Shown here: in pieces, positions 43,983-53,294 of the stretch
Numbering within the stretch: the first letter of the stretch is position 1
How the letters are laid out: each line of letters starts with the position of its first letter
Source of the DNA: Spiractinospora alimapuensis
GTDB lineage: Bacteria > Actinomycetota > Actinomycetes > Streptosporangiales > Streptosporangiaceae
Length of the DNA: 64,000 nt
Direction of reading: 5' to 3'
Assembly: GCF_018437505.1 (NCBI RefSeq)
Contig: NZ_CP072467.1
Coordinates: 4,984,010-5,048,009, forward strand
The notes under the pieces: generated by a model
Database searches by the model: none
Told to the model about the DNA's origin: nothing
The model's input: the letters and a program-made list of their open reading frames with translations, nothing else
Program-made: the position numbers and the translations under genes

Positions 43983-45077
43983 ATGCCGACAGAACTGACC
44001 TTCACCGCGCCGAGGCGGGCCAAGCCGCCGCGTCACCTCGCTGACCTGGACGCGGCCGAGCGCGCCGAGGTGGTCTCGGAGCTGGGTGAGCGACCCTTCC
44101 GGGCGAAGCAACTGGCGCGACACTATTTCGGCCGGTTGGAGCGCGACACCGAGCGGATGACGGACCTCCCCGGCGCCACCCGGGAGGCCCTCGGTGCGGC
44201 CCTCCTGCCGGAACTGCTCACCAGCGTCCGCCACATCGCCTGTGACGACGGCCAGACCCGTAAAACGCTGTGGCGAGCCTTCGACGGGGTCCTGTTCGAG
44301 TCGGTGCTCATGCGCTACCCGGACCGCAACACCCTGTGCGTGTCCTCCCAGGCCGGCTGCGGCATGAACTGCCCGTTCTGCGCCACCGGCCAGGCCGGTC
44401 TGACCCGCAACCTCTCGACTGGCGAGATCGTTGATCAGGTCGTGGCCGTCGCACGCGACCTGGAGCGCGGTGAGGTCGCGGGCGGCCCCGGACGGATCAG
44501 CAACATCGTGTTCATGGGGATGGGGGAGCCACTGGCCAACTACCGCCGGGTGCTCCAAGCGGTGCGGCGCATCACCGACCCGGTACCGGACGGGCTGGGC
44601 ATCTCCCAGCGCGGGGTGACGGTCTCCACGGTGGGTCTCGTGCCCGCGATCAACCGCATGATCGAGGAGCGGTTGAAGGTCCGGCTCGCCGTCTCCCTGC
44701 ACGCTCCCGACGACGAGCTGCGCGACGAACTGGTGCCGGTCAACACGCGGTGGAAGGTGGCGGAGGTCCTGGACGCCGCCTGGCGCTACGCCGGAGAGAC
44801 CGGGCGTCGCGTCTCCATCGAGTACGCCCTGATCCGAGACATCAACGATCAGGCGTGGCGCGCGGACCTGCTCGGCCGCCTGCTGGCCGGCAGGCTCGCC
44901 CACGTCAACCTCATCCCGCTCAACCCCACGCCCGGATCCAAGTGGACCGCGTCGCGGCCGGAGGACGAGCGCGAGTTCGTGCGCCGGCTCGAGTCGCACG
45001 GTGTTCCGGTGACGGTTCGCGACACTCGGGGACAGGAGATCGACGGGGCCTGCGGGCAGCTCGCGGCGCGGGCATAA
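43983..45077 (+). CDS. rlmN: 23S rRNA (adenine2503-C2)/tRNA (adenine37-C2)-methyltransferase RlmN
   Basis: Radical SAM enzyme methylating A2503 of 23S rRNA and A37 of some tRNAs. 364 aa. The iron-sulfur motif is [15 protein letters not shown] (CxxxCxxC). [14 protein letters not shown] is the SAM site, and the C-terminal catalytic Cys is in [14 protein letters not shown] 43983 (MPTELTF) is preferred to an upstream in-frame GTG at 43956. The ribosome site is weak. Confidence 0.96.
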   Translation: MPTELTFTAPRRAKPPRHLADLDAAERAEVVSELGERPFRAKQLARHYFGRLERDTERMTDLPGATREALGAALLPELLTSVRHIACDDGQTRKTLWRAFDGVLFESVLMRYPDRNTLCVSSQAGCGMNCPFCATGQAGLTRNLSTGEIVDQVVAVARDLERGEVAGGPGRISNIVFMGMGEPLANYRRVLQAVRRITDPVPDGLGISQRGVTVSTVGLVPAINRMIEERLKVRLAVSLHAPDDELRDELVPVNTRWKVAEVLDAAWRYAGETGRRVSIEYALIRDINDQAWRADLLGRLLAGRLAHVNLIPLNPTPGSKWTASRPEDEREFVRRLESHGVPVTVRDTRGQEIDGACGQLAARA

Positions 45078-45084
45078 CCGAGGT

Positions 45085-45549
45085 ATGACCGAGGTACTCC
45101 TGGCCATGGCGGTCGCCGTGGTGAGCGCGCTGGCGCCGTTCGTCAGCATCGAGGTGTATCTCGTGGGAGCGACCGCCGTGACCCCGGAGGGCGCCTTGGC
45201 CGCGATGGCGATCGGGGCGGGGGTGATGCAGCCCATCGGGAAGCTCGCCTACTACTCCATGGGCCGAATCCTCAACGTTCGCTGGCTCAAGCGCAAGAAA
45301 CCCGGCCGCTGGGCGGGGCGAATGGCGCGGTGGCGGGAACAGGCCGAGGACCGTCCCGTATGGTTCGCCGCCCTCATGGGCGCGAGCGCCTTCGCCAGCG
45401 TCCCGCCCTACCTGCTGATGTGTGTCCTGGCGGGAACGGTACGGATGAACGTCGTCGTGTTCCTCGCGGTGAGCGTTCCGGCGCGGATCGCGCGGTTCCT
45501 CATCGTGGTCTTCGTCCCCCACGCCGCCTTCACGTGGTTCGGACTCTGA
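45085..45549 (+). CDS. Small VTT/YqaA-like membrane protein
   Basis: 154 aa with about four helices. ALAPFVSIEVYLVGATAV, AIGAGVMQPIGKLAYYSMGR, and a basic loop (LKRKKPGRWAGRM) followed by GASAFASVPPYLLMCVLAG. The layout is that of short VTT (DedA-like) proteins. It starts 7 bases after rlmN, probably coupled. No transport substrate can be named. Confidence 0.7.
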   Translation: MTEVLLAMAVAVVSALAPFVSIEVYLVGATAVTPEGALAAMAIGAGVMQPIGKLAYYSMGRILNVRWLKRKKPGRWAGRMARWREQAEDRPVWFAALMGASAFASVPPYLLMCVLAGTVRMNVVVFLAVSVPARIARFLIVVFVPHAAFTWFGL

Positions 45550-45714
45550 TCGGCGGCACGATCCTGGCGCCCGGGGCGTGGCGGCACCGATGGAAGCGCG
45601 GGGGCATGGCGCTGGACCGCTGCGAGTGGGCGCCGGTCGTGGGCGCCGGGTGGACGGTCGATTCCGGCCGTCGTGTCGGACGCGAGGTTCGTTCCTCGAA
45701 CACGCGTGGCCACC

Positions 45715-45957
45715 TCAGGCGAGCGCCATCTGCCCCCCGACCGGTGTCTGGGTGATCTCCGCGCACTCGGCGCAGCAGTAGATCGGGCTCCCGTCCGCGA
45801 GCACCCCCAGGGCTGTGCGTGGCCTCGGCCAGTGCGAATGGCAGACCGCGCACGCGTCTCCCATTGTTTGTGCCGTGGTCAACGCCCAGGTGTCCAAGGC
45901 GGTGTCGGTGAGTACTGTGGGATCGACGGAGAATCCCATCGTGCTGAGACCGCTCAA
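45715..45957 (-). CDS. Small Cys-rich (zinc-ribbon-like) protein
   Basis: 80 aa. DACAVCHSHWPRPRTALGVL then DGSPIYCCAECAEIT: two CxxC pairs about 26 residues apart, a classical treble-clef/zinc-ribbon spacing. Start TTG 45957 with a purine-rich GGGGGAGCAGGGA upstream, or ATG 45939. Function unknown. An inverted repeat 115 bp upstream may be its operator. Confidence 0.65.
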   Translation of the reverse strand: MSGLSTMGFSVDPTVLTDTALDTWALTTAQTMGDACAVCHSHWPRPRTALGVLADGSPIYCCAECAEITQTPVGGQMALA

Positions 45958-46070
45958 CGTCCCTGCTCCCCCCTGAATAGGACAGTCTGCGGATCGTCAC
46001 CGAGGCTCGGTTGAACCGGAGACATGCTCCTGTCGGAACGATTCAACCGCGTTTCGGTCACTCATTGTTT

Positions 46071-46099
46071 ACATTTAACTCCGTAGAGTAGTCAAATGT
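46071..46099. promoter_or_regulatory. AT-rich inverted repeat, candidate operator
   Basis: ACATTTAAC (46071-46079) and GTCAAATGT (46091-46099) are inverted with one mismatch, 11 bases apart. This lies in a patch much poorer in GC than the rest of the window. On the minus strand it overlaps TTGACT, a good -35. Confidence 0.4.
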
Positions 46100-46256
46100 T
46101 GATCAAGCTTTCCTGAAAGTCCGCTTTGCGTGTCCGGCGGCGCGCGTCCCGACGAGGCGATGCCGTCCAGAGGTGAGCGCGTACCGCCGTGACGGGCCGC
46201 CCACGCCTCGGGGAGTCGGCGCCCCTCAAGCGGAACCGCGCCTCTCGGCGGGCCGT

Positions 46257-47072
46257 CTAGCCGGTTGTCGAGTTGGTGGGGCGCGCCGTCACCGCGAAGC
46301 GCCGCACCCGCAGCGCGGGGTTACGCTCACGCACCTCCGCGGTACGTTCCTGGCGCACGTGACCGACCGCGACACCAGTCTCCTCCGCGAGGGACGCGAT
46401 CGGCGCCCCCATCGGGTCGACGATCATGCTCCGACCCGCGCCGGTCGGGGCATTCTGCGCCGCCGCCGCGACGTACAGGGTGTTCTCGATCGCCCGCGCC
46501 CGCAGCAACGTGACCCAGTGGTCCTCCTTGAGCGGCCCGGGCACCCACTGCGCGCCCATCAGCAACACGTCGGCCCCGGCGTCCACGATACGCCGCGTCA
46601 CCTCGGGGAACCGGAGGTCGTAGCAGGTTTGCAGCCCGAAGACCGTGTCGTCCACGGTGAAGGTCTCCGGCGCGGCGATGTCCCCTGGGCGCACGACGTC
46701 GGACTCCCGGGCGCCGAAGGCGTCGTAGAGGTGCAGCTTCTGGTAGGAGGCGACGAGCTCTCCGCGTTCGTCCAGGGCCACCAGGCGGTTGGTGAACAGA
46801 TCCGGGTCGGAGGTGGACTCGTTCACCCCCGCCACCACCACGAGGCCCAGGCGCCGCGCGATGCCCCGGAGACCGGTCATGAAGGGGCCGTCCAGGGGTT
46901 CCGCCGCCGTGACGAAGCGCGTGTCGGTTCGCGGAGCCGTGAACATCGTGTACTCCGGCAGCACCACGACCCGGGCGCCCCGTTCCGCCGCCTGTCGGAC
47001 CAGCCCCTCCGCCGTCCTCAGGTTGGCGGTCTTGTCCTCCGTGGGCGCGAACTGCGCCACCGCGACCTTCAC
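46257..47072 (-). CDS. Carbon-nitrogen hydrolase (nitrilase superfamily, Nit-like)
   Basis: 271 aa, cytoplasmic. The Glu-Lys-Cys triad is visible: Glu in VVLPEYTMF, Lys in YQKLHLYDAFG, Cys in FGLQTCYDLRFPEV. The YQKLHLYDAFG and CYDLRFPE forms point to the Nit2/omega-amidase-like branch. It may therefore clear alpha-ketoglutaramate or deaminated glutathione. GTG 47072 has GGGAGG seven bases upstream and overlaps the stop of the preceding gene (GTGA). Confidence 0.88.
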   Translation of the reverse strand: MKVAVAQFAPTEDKTANLRTAEGLVRQAAERGARVVVLPEYTMFTAPRTDTRFVTAAEPLDGPFMTGLRGIARRLGLVVVAGVNESTSDPDLFTNRLVALDERGELVASYQKLHLYDAFGARESDVVRPGDIAAPETFTVDDTVFGLQTCYDLRFPEVTRRIVDAGADVLLMGAQWVPGPLKEDHWVTLLRARAIENTLYVAAAAQNAPTGAGRSMIVDPMGAPIASLAEETGVAVGHVRQERTAEVRERNPALRVRRFAVTARPTNSTTG

Positions 47073-48007
47073 GACGCGACCTCCCAATTCGTCTCGCTGG
47101 CCTCGGTGTGCTCCAACGCGGCGCACACCTCGAGGAGCCGCCCTCGCAGCTCCGACGCGCGCCGGGCGAACTGCCGTTGCGCGGCGACGTACTGCGCCTT
47201 ACCCTCCGGCGTCTCGATCGCGACGGGTTCGTAGCCGTATGCGCGCAGGTCGTAGGGGGAGGCCCGCATGTCGAGCTCCCGGACGTCGCGCGCCAACGTG
47301 AAGCAGTCGAGGACCAGTTCCCCCGACGTGGCCGGTGCGAGCTTGTAGGCCCACTTGTACAGGTCCATCGTGGCGTGCAGGCAACCCGGCTGGTCCATCT
47401 CCACCTGGGTGTCCCGCGCGGGCTGCCGTTCGTTCAGCGGCCGCGCCGGGGGCGTGAAGAAGCGGAACGCGTCGAAGTGGGAGCAGCGAATCCGGTGGGA
47501 CGCCACGACCTCGTCGGTCTCCGCTCTCCCCAGGCGCAGCGGAACCCGCGCGTGGCGTTGCTGTTCGGGTGACTGCCGGTACACCATGGCCCACTCGTGC
47601 AACCCGAAACAGCCGAGGAACGCGGGACGGTCTTGGGTGGCGCGCAGCAGTCGGGACACGAAGTCGATGGCACGGCTCCGGTCGGCCCGGAACCCCTCCC
47701 GGTCCACGCCCACGCCTGTGCGTTGACCTGAGGCCCGTGCGGCGTCTTCGGGCACCGGCCGCGAGGTGTAGTGGCGCCGGGACAGGAACTCCTGGGCGCC
47801 GTCCCCGGTCAGCAGAGCGGAGACCCCCGGATGCCACCGGGACAACCGACTGGGCGAGTAGCTGTAGTAGGTGAACAGGAAGTCCTCCACCGGATGGGGC
47901 TCACCCGCGGCGCGGCGGCGCCGGTGCCCGGCGAGCAGCGCCTGGGCACGCGCCGTGTGGCGTTCCTGGCGGGCCGCCCACTCGCCCTGGTCGAGAACCT
48001 GGATCAC
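47069..48007 (-). CDS. Actinobacterial family annotated as 3-methyladenine DNA glycosylase
   Basis: 312 aa. HPVEDFLFTYYSYSPSRLSR near the start, GCFGLHEWAMVYRQ in the middle, and PGCLHATMDLYKWAYKLAP later are strongly conserved blocks that I recognise from actinobacterial proteins labelled 3-methyladenine DNA glycosylase. No helix-hairpin-helix or other proven glycosylase motif is visible, so the label is weak. It is translationally coupled to the nitrilase. A LexA-like box lies 250 bp upstream. Confidence 0.6.
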   Translation of the reverse strand: MIQVLDQGEWAARQERHTARAQALLAGHRRRRAAGEPHPVEDFLFTYYSYSPSRLSRWHPGVSALLTGDGAQEFLSRRHYTSRPVPEDAARASGQRTGVGVDREGFRADRSRAIDFVSRLLRATQDRPAFLGCFGLHEWAMVYRQSPEQQRHARVPLRLGRAETDEVVASHRIRCSHFDAFRFFTPPARPLNERQPARDTQVEMDQPGCLHATMDLYKWAYKLAPATSGELVLDCFTLARDVRELDMRASPYDLRAYGYEPVAIETPEGKAQYVAAQRQFARRASELRGRLLEVCAALEHTEASETNWEVAS

Positions 48008-48468
48008 GCTGCACAGGATAGGCGCCGTCGCGCGGGGATCCGAGCGGGGGCGGGCGCCGCCCGCCGCGGGCCGTCCGGACGTGGCGCGGCGAGAAGAGCC
48101 CCTGGTACGGGAAATCGAGCACCGACCCCGGGCGACAAACTCGGGGAGTAGTCGACCCGGGACACCGGATATTTCCGAGAGTTACGACTCCGGCGTTCGG
48201 AAAGAAACTGTGCCAGGTTTCGGCGGAGGATTTTGGCAGCTCGAGTGGCGTTCGTTTTTCGAACGAACGTTCCTGGTGGGTGTCACTCCCTCGATGAATA
48301 GCGGAGAGTGAGCGTGTCACGTGGGGTACGGATCAGAAACATTCCCATTAAGAGCGCGTATCGCTCTCGGTATGCGCCGTTCCGGGTGATCTCCTAACCG
48401 GAGAAAGCGGTCATAATGGCGTGGATTCGGACGCAGCGTTCCGACACACCCGACGACGAGGTGGGAGT
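48008..48468. other. Divergent promoter region, 461 bp
   Basis: Separates the minus-strand glycosylase-family gene from the plus-strand ABC importer. It holds the LexA-like/palindromic element described separately. The stretch 48160-48420 is less GC-rich than average. No gene is seen. Confidence 0.5.
48249..48273. promoter_or_regulatory. Palindrome with LexA (SOS-box-like) match
   Basis: CGTTCGTT-TTTCG-AACGAACG is a perfect inverted repeat (48249-48269). Overlapping it, CGAACGAACGTTCC (48260-48273) matches 13 of 14 positions of the Gram-positive SOS box CGAACRNRYGTTYG. Confidence 0.45.
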
Positions 48469-50187
48469 ATGCGGAGACTCAAGAGATCACTTCTTTTGCC
48501 CGCCGCGGCGGCGATGGCCCTGGCTATGGCCGCAGCCGGCTGTGCCCAGAGTGACCGGGACGGCGGTGGTGACGCATCGGAACGTAACGAAAGCGATCCG
48601 TTTATCTTCGCAGGTGCGAGTAACCCGCGATCGATGGACCCGATTTACGCCAGTGACGGCGAGACCTTCCGAGTTTCCCGGCAGACGACCGAGGCACTCC
48701 TCCGGCACGAGCCCGGCGGCACCGAACTCGAAGGTGCCCTCGCCGAGGACTGGGAGCACAACGAAGAAGGTACCGAATGGACCTTCTTCCTGCGTGACGG
48801 CGTGACATTCCACGACGGCGACGAGTTCAACGCCGACGCGGTCTGCGCCAACTACGAACGGTGGAACGAAACCACCGGAATGGCGCAGTCCAGCTCGGTT
48901 ATGTACTACTGGAACGTTCTCTTCGACGGCTTCGCCGAGAACGAGGACGACGACATGCCCGACTCGAACTTCGTCGGCTGTGAGGCCGAGGACGACCTCA
49001 CCGTCACGATCGAGATCGAGGAGTACTCGGCCCGGTACCCGGGTGCCTTCAGCATGGCCGCCATGGGGCTGCTGAGCCCCAGCACCATCGAGCAGATCCC
49101 GGACGACCCGGTCGGCGGCGACAGCGACGACCCGTCCCTGCCCGAGTACGCCCTCGACGACACGATCGCCGGCACCGGTCCGTACGAGCTCGTCGACTGG
49201 GATCACGGCTCCGAAGAGGTCAAGCTCGAGCGCTTCGACGACTACTGGGGCGACACCGCGAACATCCGCGAGATGATCATCAAGACCATCGACGACGAGA
49301 CCGCCCGTCGGCAGGCTCTCGAAGCCGGTGACATCCACGGATACGACCTCGTCGCCCCCGCCGACGTCGACCCGTTGGCGGACGCCGGGTTCAACGTGCC
49401 CGAGCGCGACGTCTTCAACGTGATGTACCTCGCCATGGTGGGCGACGAGCGCATCGAGGACGACCACCCCGACCGCCTCGAGGAGGCCGAGGCGCTGGCC
49501 GACAAGGACGTGCGTACGGCGATCGCCCACGCGGTGGACCGCCAACGCATCGTGGACACCATCCTGCCCCCCGGCGGCGAGGTCGCGACCCAGTTCATCC
49601 CGGACACCCTCTCCGGCTTCTCCTCCGACGTCACGACCTACGACTACGACCCGGACCTCGCCCGCGAGATGCTGGAGGACGCGGGATACGAGGAGGGCGA
49701 CCTGGAGCTGGAGTTCTGCTGGCCGACGGACACCACCCGTCCCTACATGCCCGCACCGCAGGACATCTTCAACGTGGTCTCCAACGACCTCGAAGAGGTG
49801 GGCATCACGGTCAACGAGAACGGCCTGATCTGGGACGACTACATCCCCTACACCGAGGACGGGGCGTGCAGCCTCTACCTCCTGGGGTGGACCGGTGACT
49901 ACAACGAGACCTACAACTTCCTCGGAACCTGGTTCGCCGGGTACAAGAGCGCGTGGCGGTTCGAGGACGACGACGTGTTCGACACCCTCGACGCCGTGAA
50001 CGCCGAGCCGGACGACGAGGCGCGCATCGAGCTGTACGAGGAGGCGAACGAGGCGATCATGGACTACCTGCCGGGCCTTCCGCTCTCCTCCTCGCCCCCG
50101 TCCATCGCCTTCGCGGAGGACATCGACCCGCCGACGGTGAGCCCGCTCACGCAGGAGGACTTCGCCGAGACCTCCTGGGCGGAGTGA
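48469..50187 (+). CDS. ABC transporter substrate-binding lipoprotein, oligopeptide family 5
   Basis: 572 aa. A signal peptide with lipobox AAAGC (Cys about residue 25) anchors it outside. The body is the family 5 solute-binding fold (DppA/OppA): NPRSMDPIYASDGETFRVSR, LAEDWEHNEEGTEWTFFLRD, GVTFHDGDEFNADAVCANYE and DVRTAIAHAVDRQRIVD. Very acidic, as usual for secreted actinobacterial proteins. It heads the importer operon, with GAGGTGGGAG before ATG 48469. Confidence 0.93.
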   Translation: MRRLKRSLLLPAAAAMALAMAAAGCAQSDRDGGGDASERNESDPFIFAGASNPRSMDPIYASDGETFRVSRQTTEALLRHEPGGTELEGALAEDWEHNEEGTEWTFFLRDGVTFHDGDEFNADAVCANYERWNETTGMAQSSSVMYYWNVLFDGFAENEDDDMPDSNFVGCEAEDDLTVTIEIEEYSARYPGAFSMAAMGLLSPSTIEQIPDDPVGGDSDDPSLPEYALDDTIAGTGPYELVDWDHGSEEVKLERFDDYWGDTANIREMIIKTIDDETARRQALEAGDIHGYDLVAPADVDPLADAGFNVPERDVFNVMYLAMVGDERIEDDHPDRLEEAEALADKDVRTAIAHAVDRQRIVDTILPPGGEVATQFIPDTLSGFSSDVTTYDYDPDLAREMLEDAGYEEGDLELEFCWPTDTTRPYMPAPQDIFNVVSNDLEEVGITVNENGLIWDDYIPYTEDGACSLYLLGWTGDYNETYNFLGTWFAGYKSAWRFEDDDVFDTLDAVNAEPDDEARIELYEEANEAIMDYLPGLPLSSSPPSIAFAEDIDPPTVSPLTQEDFAETSWAE

Positions 50188-50209
50188 CCACAACCAAATA
50201 GGCACAGTC

Positions 50210-50243
50210 TTGGCTGCCCGGCCCCTGTGGGTCGGGCAGCCAA
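50210..50243 (+). terminator. Intercistronic hairpin between binding protein and permease
   Basis: A 15-bp stem, TTGGCTGCCCGGCCC with its complement at 50229-50243 (one wobble), loop CTGT. Such hairpins commonly let the binding protein be made in excess over the permeases. Confidence 0.75.
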
Positions 50244-50272
50244 CGCCTGACGAGTGAGAGGTGACTTCGCGC

Positions 50273-51277
50273 GTGTCGCGTTTCATCGTTCGCCGCCTCC
50301 TCCAGCTCATCCCCACGCTGTTCGGTCTCTCGGTCGTACTGTTCATCTGGTTCAACCGCCTGCCCGGCGGACCTGAATTCGCCCTCATGCCGGAGAACGC
50401 CACTCCGGAACAGCGCGAACAGATGCGAGAGATACTGGGGCTGGACGAACCGGTGGCAGTCCAGTACATGAAGTTCCTCGGCCGCCTGGCGGAGGGAGAC
50501 CTCGGTGTCTCCATCGCCTCCGGCCGCCCCGTCCTCGAGGAGTTCGCGACTCGGTTCCCCGCGACCGCGGAGCTGGCCATCCTGGCGATCCTCATCGCCG
50601 TCACCCTGGGCATCCCCCTCGGCTACATCGCCGCGCGCAACCGAGGTCGCTTCCTCGACTTCGCCGCGATCGGCGGATCCCTGCTGGGGATCTGCACCCC
50701 CGTCTTCTTCCTCGCCTACATCTTCAAGGTGATCTTCGCCGAGAACCTCGGCATCTTCCCCTCGGCCTTCCGGCAGTCCGCGGGTCTCAACGCCACGAAC
50801 ATCACGGGCTTCGCGATCCTCGACGGACTCATGACCCGCGAGTGGGACGCGGCGCTGGACGCGTTCATGCATCTGGTGCTCCCCGCGGCGGCCGTGGCGA
50901 CGATCCCTCTCGCCGTGATCGTGCGCATGACGCGCGGCAGCGTCTTGGAAGTACTCAGTGAGGACTACGTGCGCACCGCGGAGGCCAAGGGGCTGCACCG
51001 CCAGACCATCCGTGGCCGCCACGTGCTGCGCAACTCCATGCTCCCGGTCGTCACCGCCATCGGTTACCTCTCCGGCCAACTGCTGGCGGGCGCGGTCCTC
51101 ACCGAAAGCGTGTTCGCGTTCAACGGGATCGGCTATTTCATCTACCAAGCCACTCAGAGTCGCGACTATCCCGTCGTCATGGGGTTCATCCTGATCATCG
51201 CGCTGATCTATGTCCTGATCAACACGCTGGTTGACATCTCCTACAACCTGCTCGACCCGAGAGTGCGGGTGAACTGA
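50273..51277 (+). CDS. ABC transporter permease, DppB/OppB type
   Basis: 334 aa, six helices. RRLLQLIPTLFGLSVVLFIW starts the protein. The cytoplasmic EAA-like loop is DYVRTAEAKGLHRQTIRGRH, which contacts the ATPases. GTG 50273 is preferred to GTG 50261 because AGAGGTGA lies 8 bases upstream. It overlaps the next gene by one base. Confidence 0.93.
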   Translation: MSRFIVRRLLQLIPTLFGLSVVLFIWFNRLPGGPEFALMPENATPEQREQMREILGLDEPVAVQYMKFLGRLAEGDLGVSIASGRPVLEEFATRFPATAELAILAILIAVTLGIPLGYIAARNRGRFLDFAAIGGSLLGICTPVFFLAYIFKVIFAENLGIFPSAFRQSAGLNATNITGFAILDGLMTREWDAALDAFMHLVLPAAAVATIPLAVIVRMTRGSVLEVLSEDYVRTAEAKGLHRQTIRGRHVLRNSMLPVVTAIGYLSGQLLAGAVLTESVFAFNGIGYFIYQATQSRDYPVVMGFILIIALIYVLINTLVDISYNLLDPRVRVN

Positions 51278-52230
51278 TGTCCCGCAAGACCGAACGGATC
51301 GACCGGCTGGCGGAGCTCACCGCGAAACGCGTCACCCACGGACAGGGGCGCGGGATCTGGCGGGAGACCTTCGACCGGCTACGTCGCAGCCCGATGGCCA
51401 TCACCGGGGCCGTCATCGTCGGACTCTTCGTGCTGGTCGCCCTCCTGGGCAACCTCATCGCACCCTACGCACCCGGCGCACAGACCTGGGGCAACGAAGT
51501 CTTCCCGAACCAGAACATCTTCGTCGGACCCCGCGCGGAGAACTGGTTCGGCCTCGACAACCTGGGCCGGGACCAGTACTCCCGTATGGTGATCGGGGCG
51601 CGCCAGTCCCTGCTCGTCGGCGTGGTCGCCACCCTTCTCGGACTCGTGGGTGGAGCCATCATCGGCGGCCTCGCCGGTGCGGCGGCCGGCCTCGGCGGCC
51701 GATGGGGGCAGCGCATCGACGCCACCCTCAGCCGGATCATCGACATCCTGCTGTCCATGCCGACCCTGCTCCTGGCGATCACCGTCGCCGCGATCCTCGG
51801 CCCAAGCCTCCTCACCGTCATGGTCGCGGTCGGTGTCGCCAACATCCCCCAGTTCGCGCGGCTCCTCCGTGGATCCATGATCGCCCAGTCCAGCCGGGAC
51901 TACGTACTCTCGGCCCGCGCGCTGGGTGTGAAGACCCCCCGGATCGCCCTGAGCCACATCCTGCCCAACTCCCTCGGCCCCGTGTTGGTGCAGGCCACCC
52001 TCGCCCTGGGAATCGCGATCATCGACGCGGCGGCCCTGTCCTACCTCGGACTGGGCAACCCGGACTCGGCCTCGCCCGAGTGGGGAACGATGCTCGCCGA
52101 CGCCCAACGGTTCCTGTCCGCCGCGCCCCAGCTCGCGGTGTACCCCGCGGTGGCGATCATCACCGCGCTCGGGTTCACCCTGTTGGGCGAGGCGCTGCGG
52201 GAGTCCCTCGACCCGAAGTTGCGGAGTTGA
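51277..52230 (+). CDS. ABC transporter permease, DppC/OppC type
   Basis: 317 aa. The N-terminal helix (MAITGAVIVGLFVLVALLGN) and external loop with HWFGLD-like NWFGLDNLGRDQYSRM are typical of DppC. The EAA loop is DYVLSARALGVKTPRIALSH. It starts at the TGATG junction with the DppB-like gene, so the two are translationally coupled. Confidence 0.93.
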   Translation: MSRKTERIDRLAELTAKRVTHGQGRGIWRETFDRLRRSPMAITGAVIVGLFVLVALLGNLIAPYAPGAQTWGNEVFPNQNIFVGPRAENWFGLDNLGRDQYSRMVIGARQSLLVGVVATLLGLVGGAIIGGLAGAAAGLGGRWGQRIDATLSRIIDILLSMPTLLLAITVAAILGPSLLTVMVAVGVANIPQFARLLRGSMIAQSSRDYVLSARALGVKTPRIALSHILPNSLGPVLVQATLALGIAIIDAAALSYLGLGNPDSASPEWGTMLADAQRFLSAAPQLAVYPAVAIITALGFTLLGEALRESLDPKLRS

Positions 52231-52237
52231 TGTCTCG

Positions 52238-53294
52238 ATGACCCTGTTGAGCGTGGAGGACCTGGCGATCACGTTCTCCCGGCGCGGGACACCCGACTTC
52301 CATGCGGTGAACGGGATCTCCTTCGCCTTGGAACAAGGCAAGATCGTCGGGCTGGTCGGCGAGTCCGGCTGCGGCAAGAGCGTGACATCCCTGGCCCTGA
52401 TGGGCCTCCTTCCCGACCGCGGGGGTGAAGGTCTCCGGCAGCGCGCACTTCGAGCTGGAGGACGAGTTCGTCCCCACCGGAGGACGGGCCCGACAGGACC
52501 TCAGCGGCGTGGTCGACCTACTGGCGCTGGGCCGGGAGCCCATGCGGGAACTCCGGGGCTCCCAACTGGCCATGGTGTTCCAGGACCCCTTGACCTCGCT
52601 CAACCCGGTCGTGCCGATCGGGCGGCAGGTCACCGAGATCCTGAAACGCCACCGAGGCATGAAGGGCGAGGCCGCGCGGACGGAGGCGGCGAACCTCCTG
52701 GAACGTGTGGGGATCCCCGACCCGACGCGGAGGCTCAAGGAGTACCCGCACCAGATGTCGGGCGGTATCCGGCAGCGTGCGCTGATCGCCATCGCGGTGG
52801 CGTGTCGGCCCCGTCTCCTCATCGCCGACGAACCCACCACGGCCCTGGACGTGACGATCCAGGCGCAGATCCTGGAGCTCCTCCGGGATCTGGTGACCGA
52901 GGAGGGCACGGCCCTGTTGATGATCACGCACGACCTGGGCGTGGTCGCCGGGCTGTGTGACTCCATCAACGTGCTGTACGCCGGCAAAGTGGTGGAGTCC
53001 TCACAGCGTCACGCGCTCTACGCCGCTCCCACCCATCCCTACTCCGCGGGCCTGTTGGGGTCGATCCCGCGGCTCAACGCCCCACGGGGCGAGCCACTGA
53101 CGCCGATCCGCGGTTCGGTCAACGACAACATCGCCTGGGACGACGGCTGTGCGTTCGCGCCCCGGTGCGACCACTACACCGAGGACTGCCTGGACGGGAC
53201 CCTCGGTCTCACCGTGTCGACGAGCGACCATTTCTACCGGTGCGCGAACCCGGTGCGCCATCCGCAGCCCGAACACGAAGGGGGGCGACGTTGA
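52238..53294 (+). pseudogene. Oligopeptide ABC transporter ATP-binding protein (DppD-like), frameshifted
   Basis: The gene is split over two frames. The first (from ATG 52238) reads MTLLSVEDLAITFSRRG and holds Walker A GESGCGKSVTS. It shifts out of frame at a run of five G (52421-52425). The second frame continues from GTG 52425 with VSGSAHFELEDEF, Q-loop VFQDPLTSLNP, signature MSGGIRQRALIAIA, Walker B LLIADEPTTALD, and the C-terminal Cys cluster of Opp ATPases. Removing one G restores a single protein of about 351 aa. All motifs are otherwise intact, so the lesion is recent, reversible, or a sequencing error in the homopolymer. The next gene overlaps its stop (TTGA). Confidence 0.85.

Noticed and set aside
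48487-50613. A 708-codon open frame antisense to the substrate-binding protein gene.
   Set aside because: Long antisense frames are a by-product of extreme GC at third positions. Composition is not protein-like, and the sense strand encodes a clear family 5 binding protein.
52238-53294. Two separate small ATPase genes in the importer operon.
   Set aside because: The first frame has only Walker A and the second only the later motifs. Together they equal one DppD-like protein broken at a G run.
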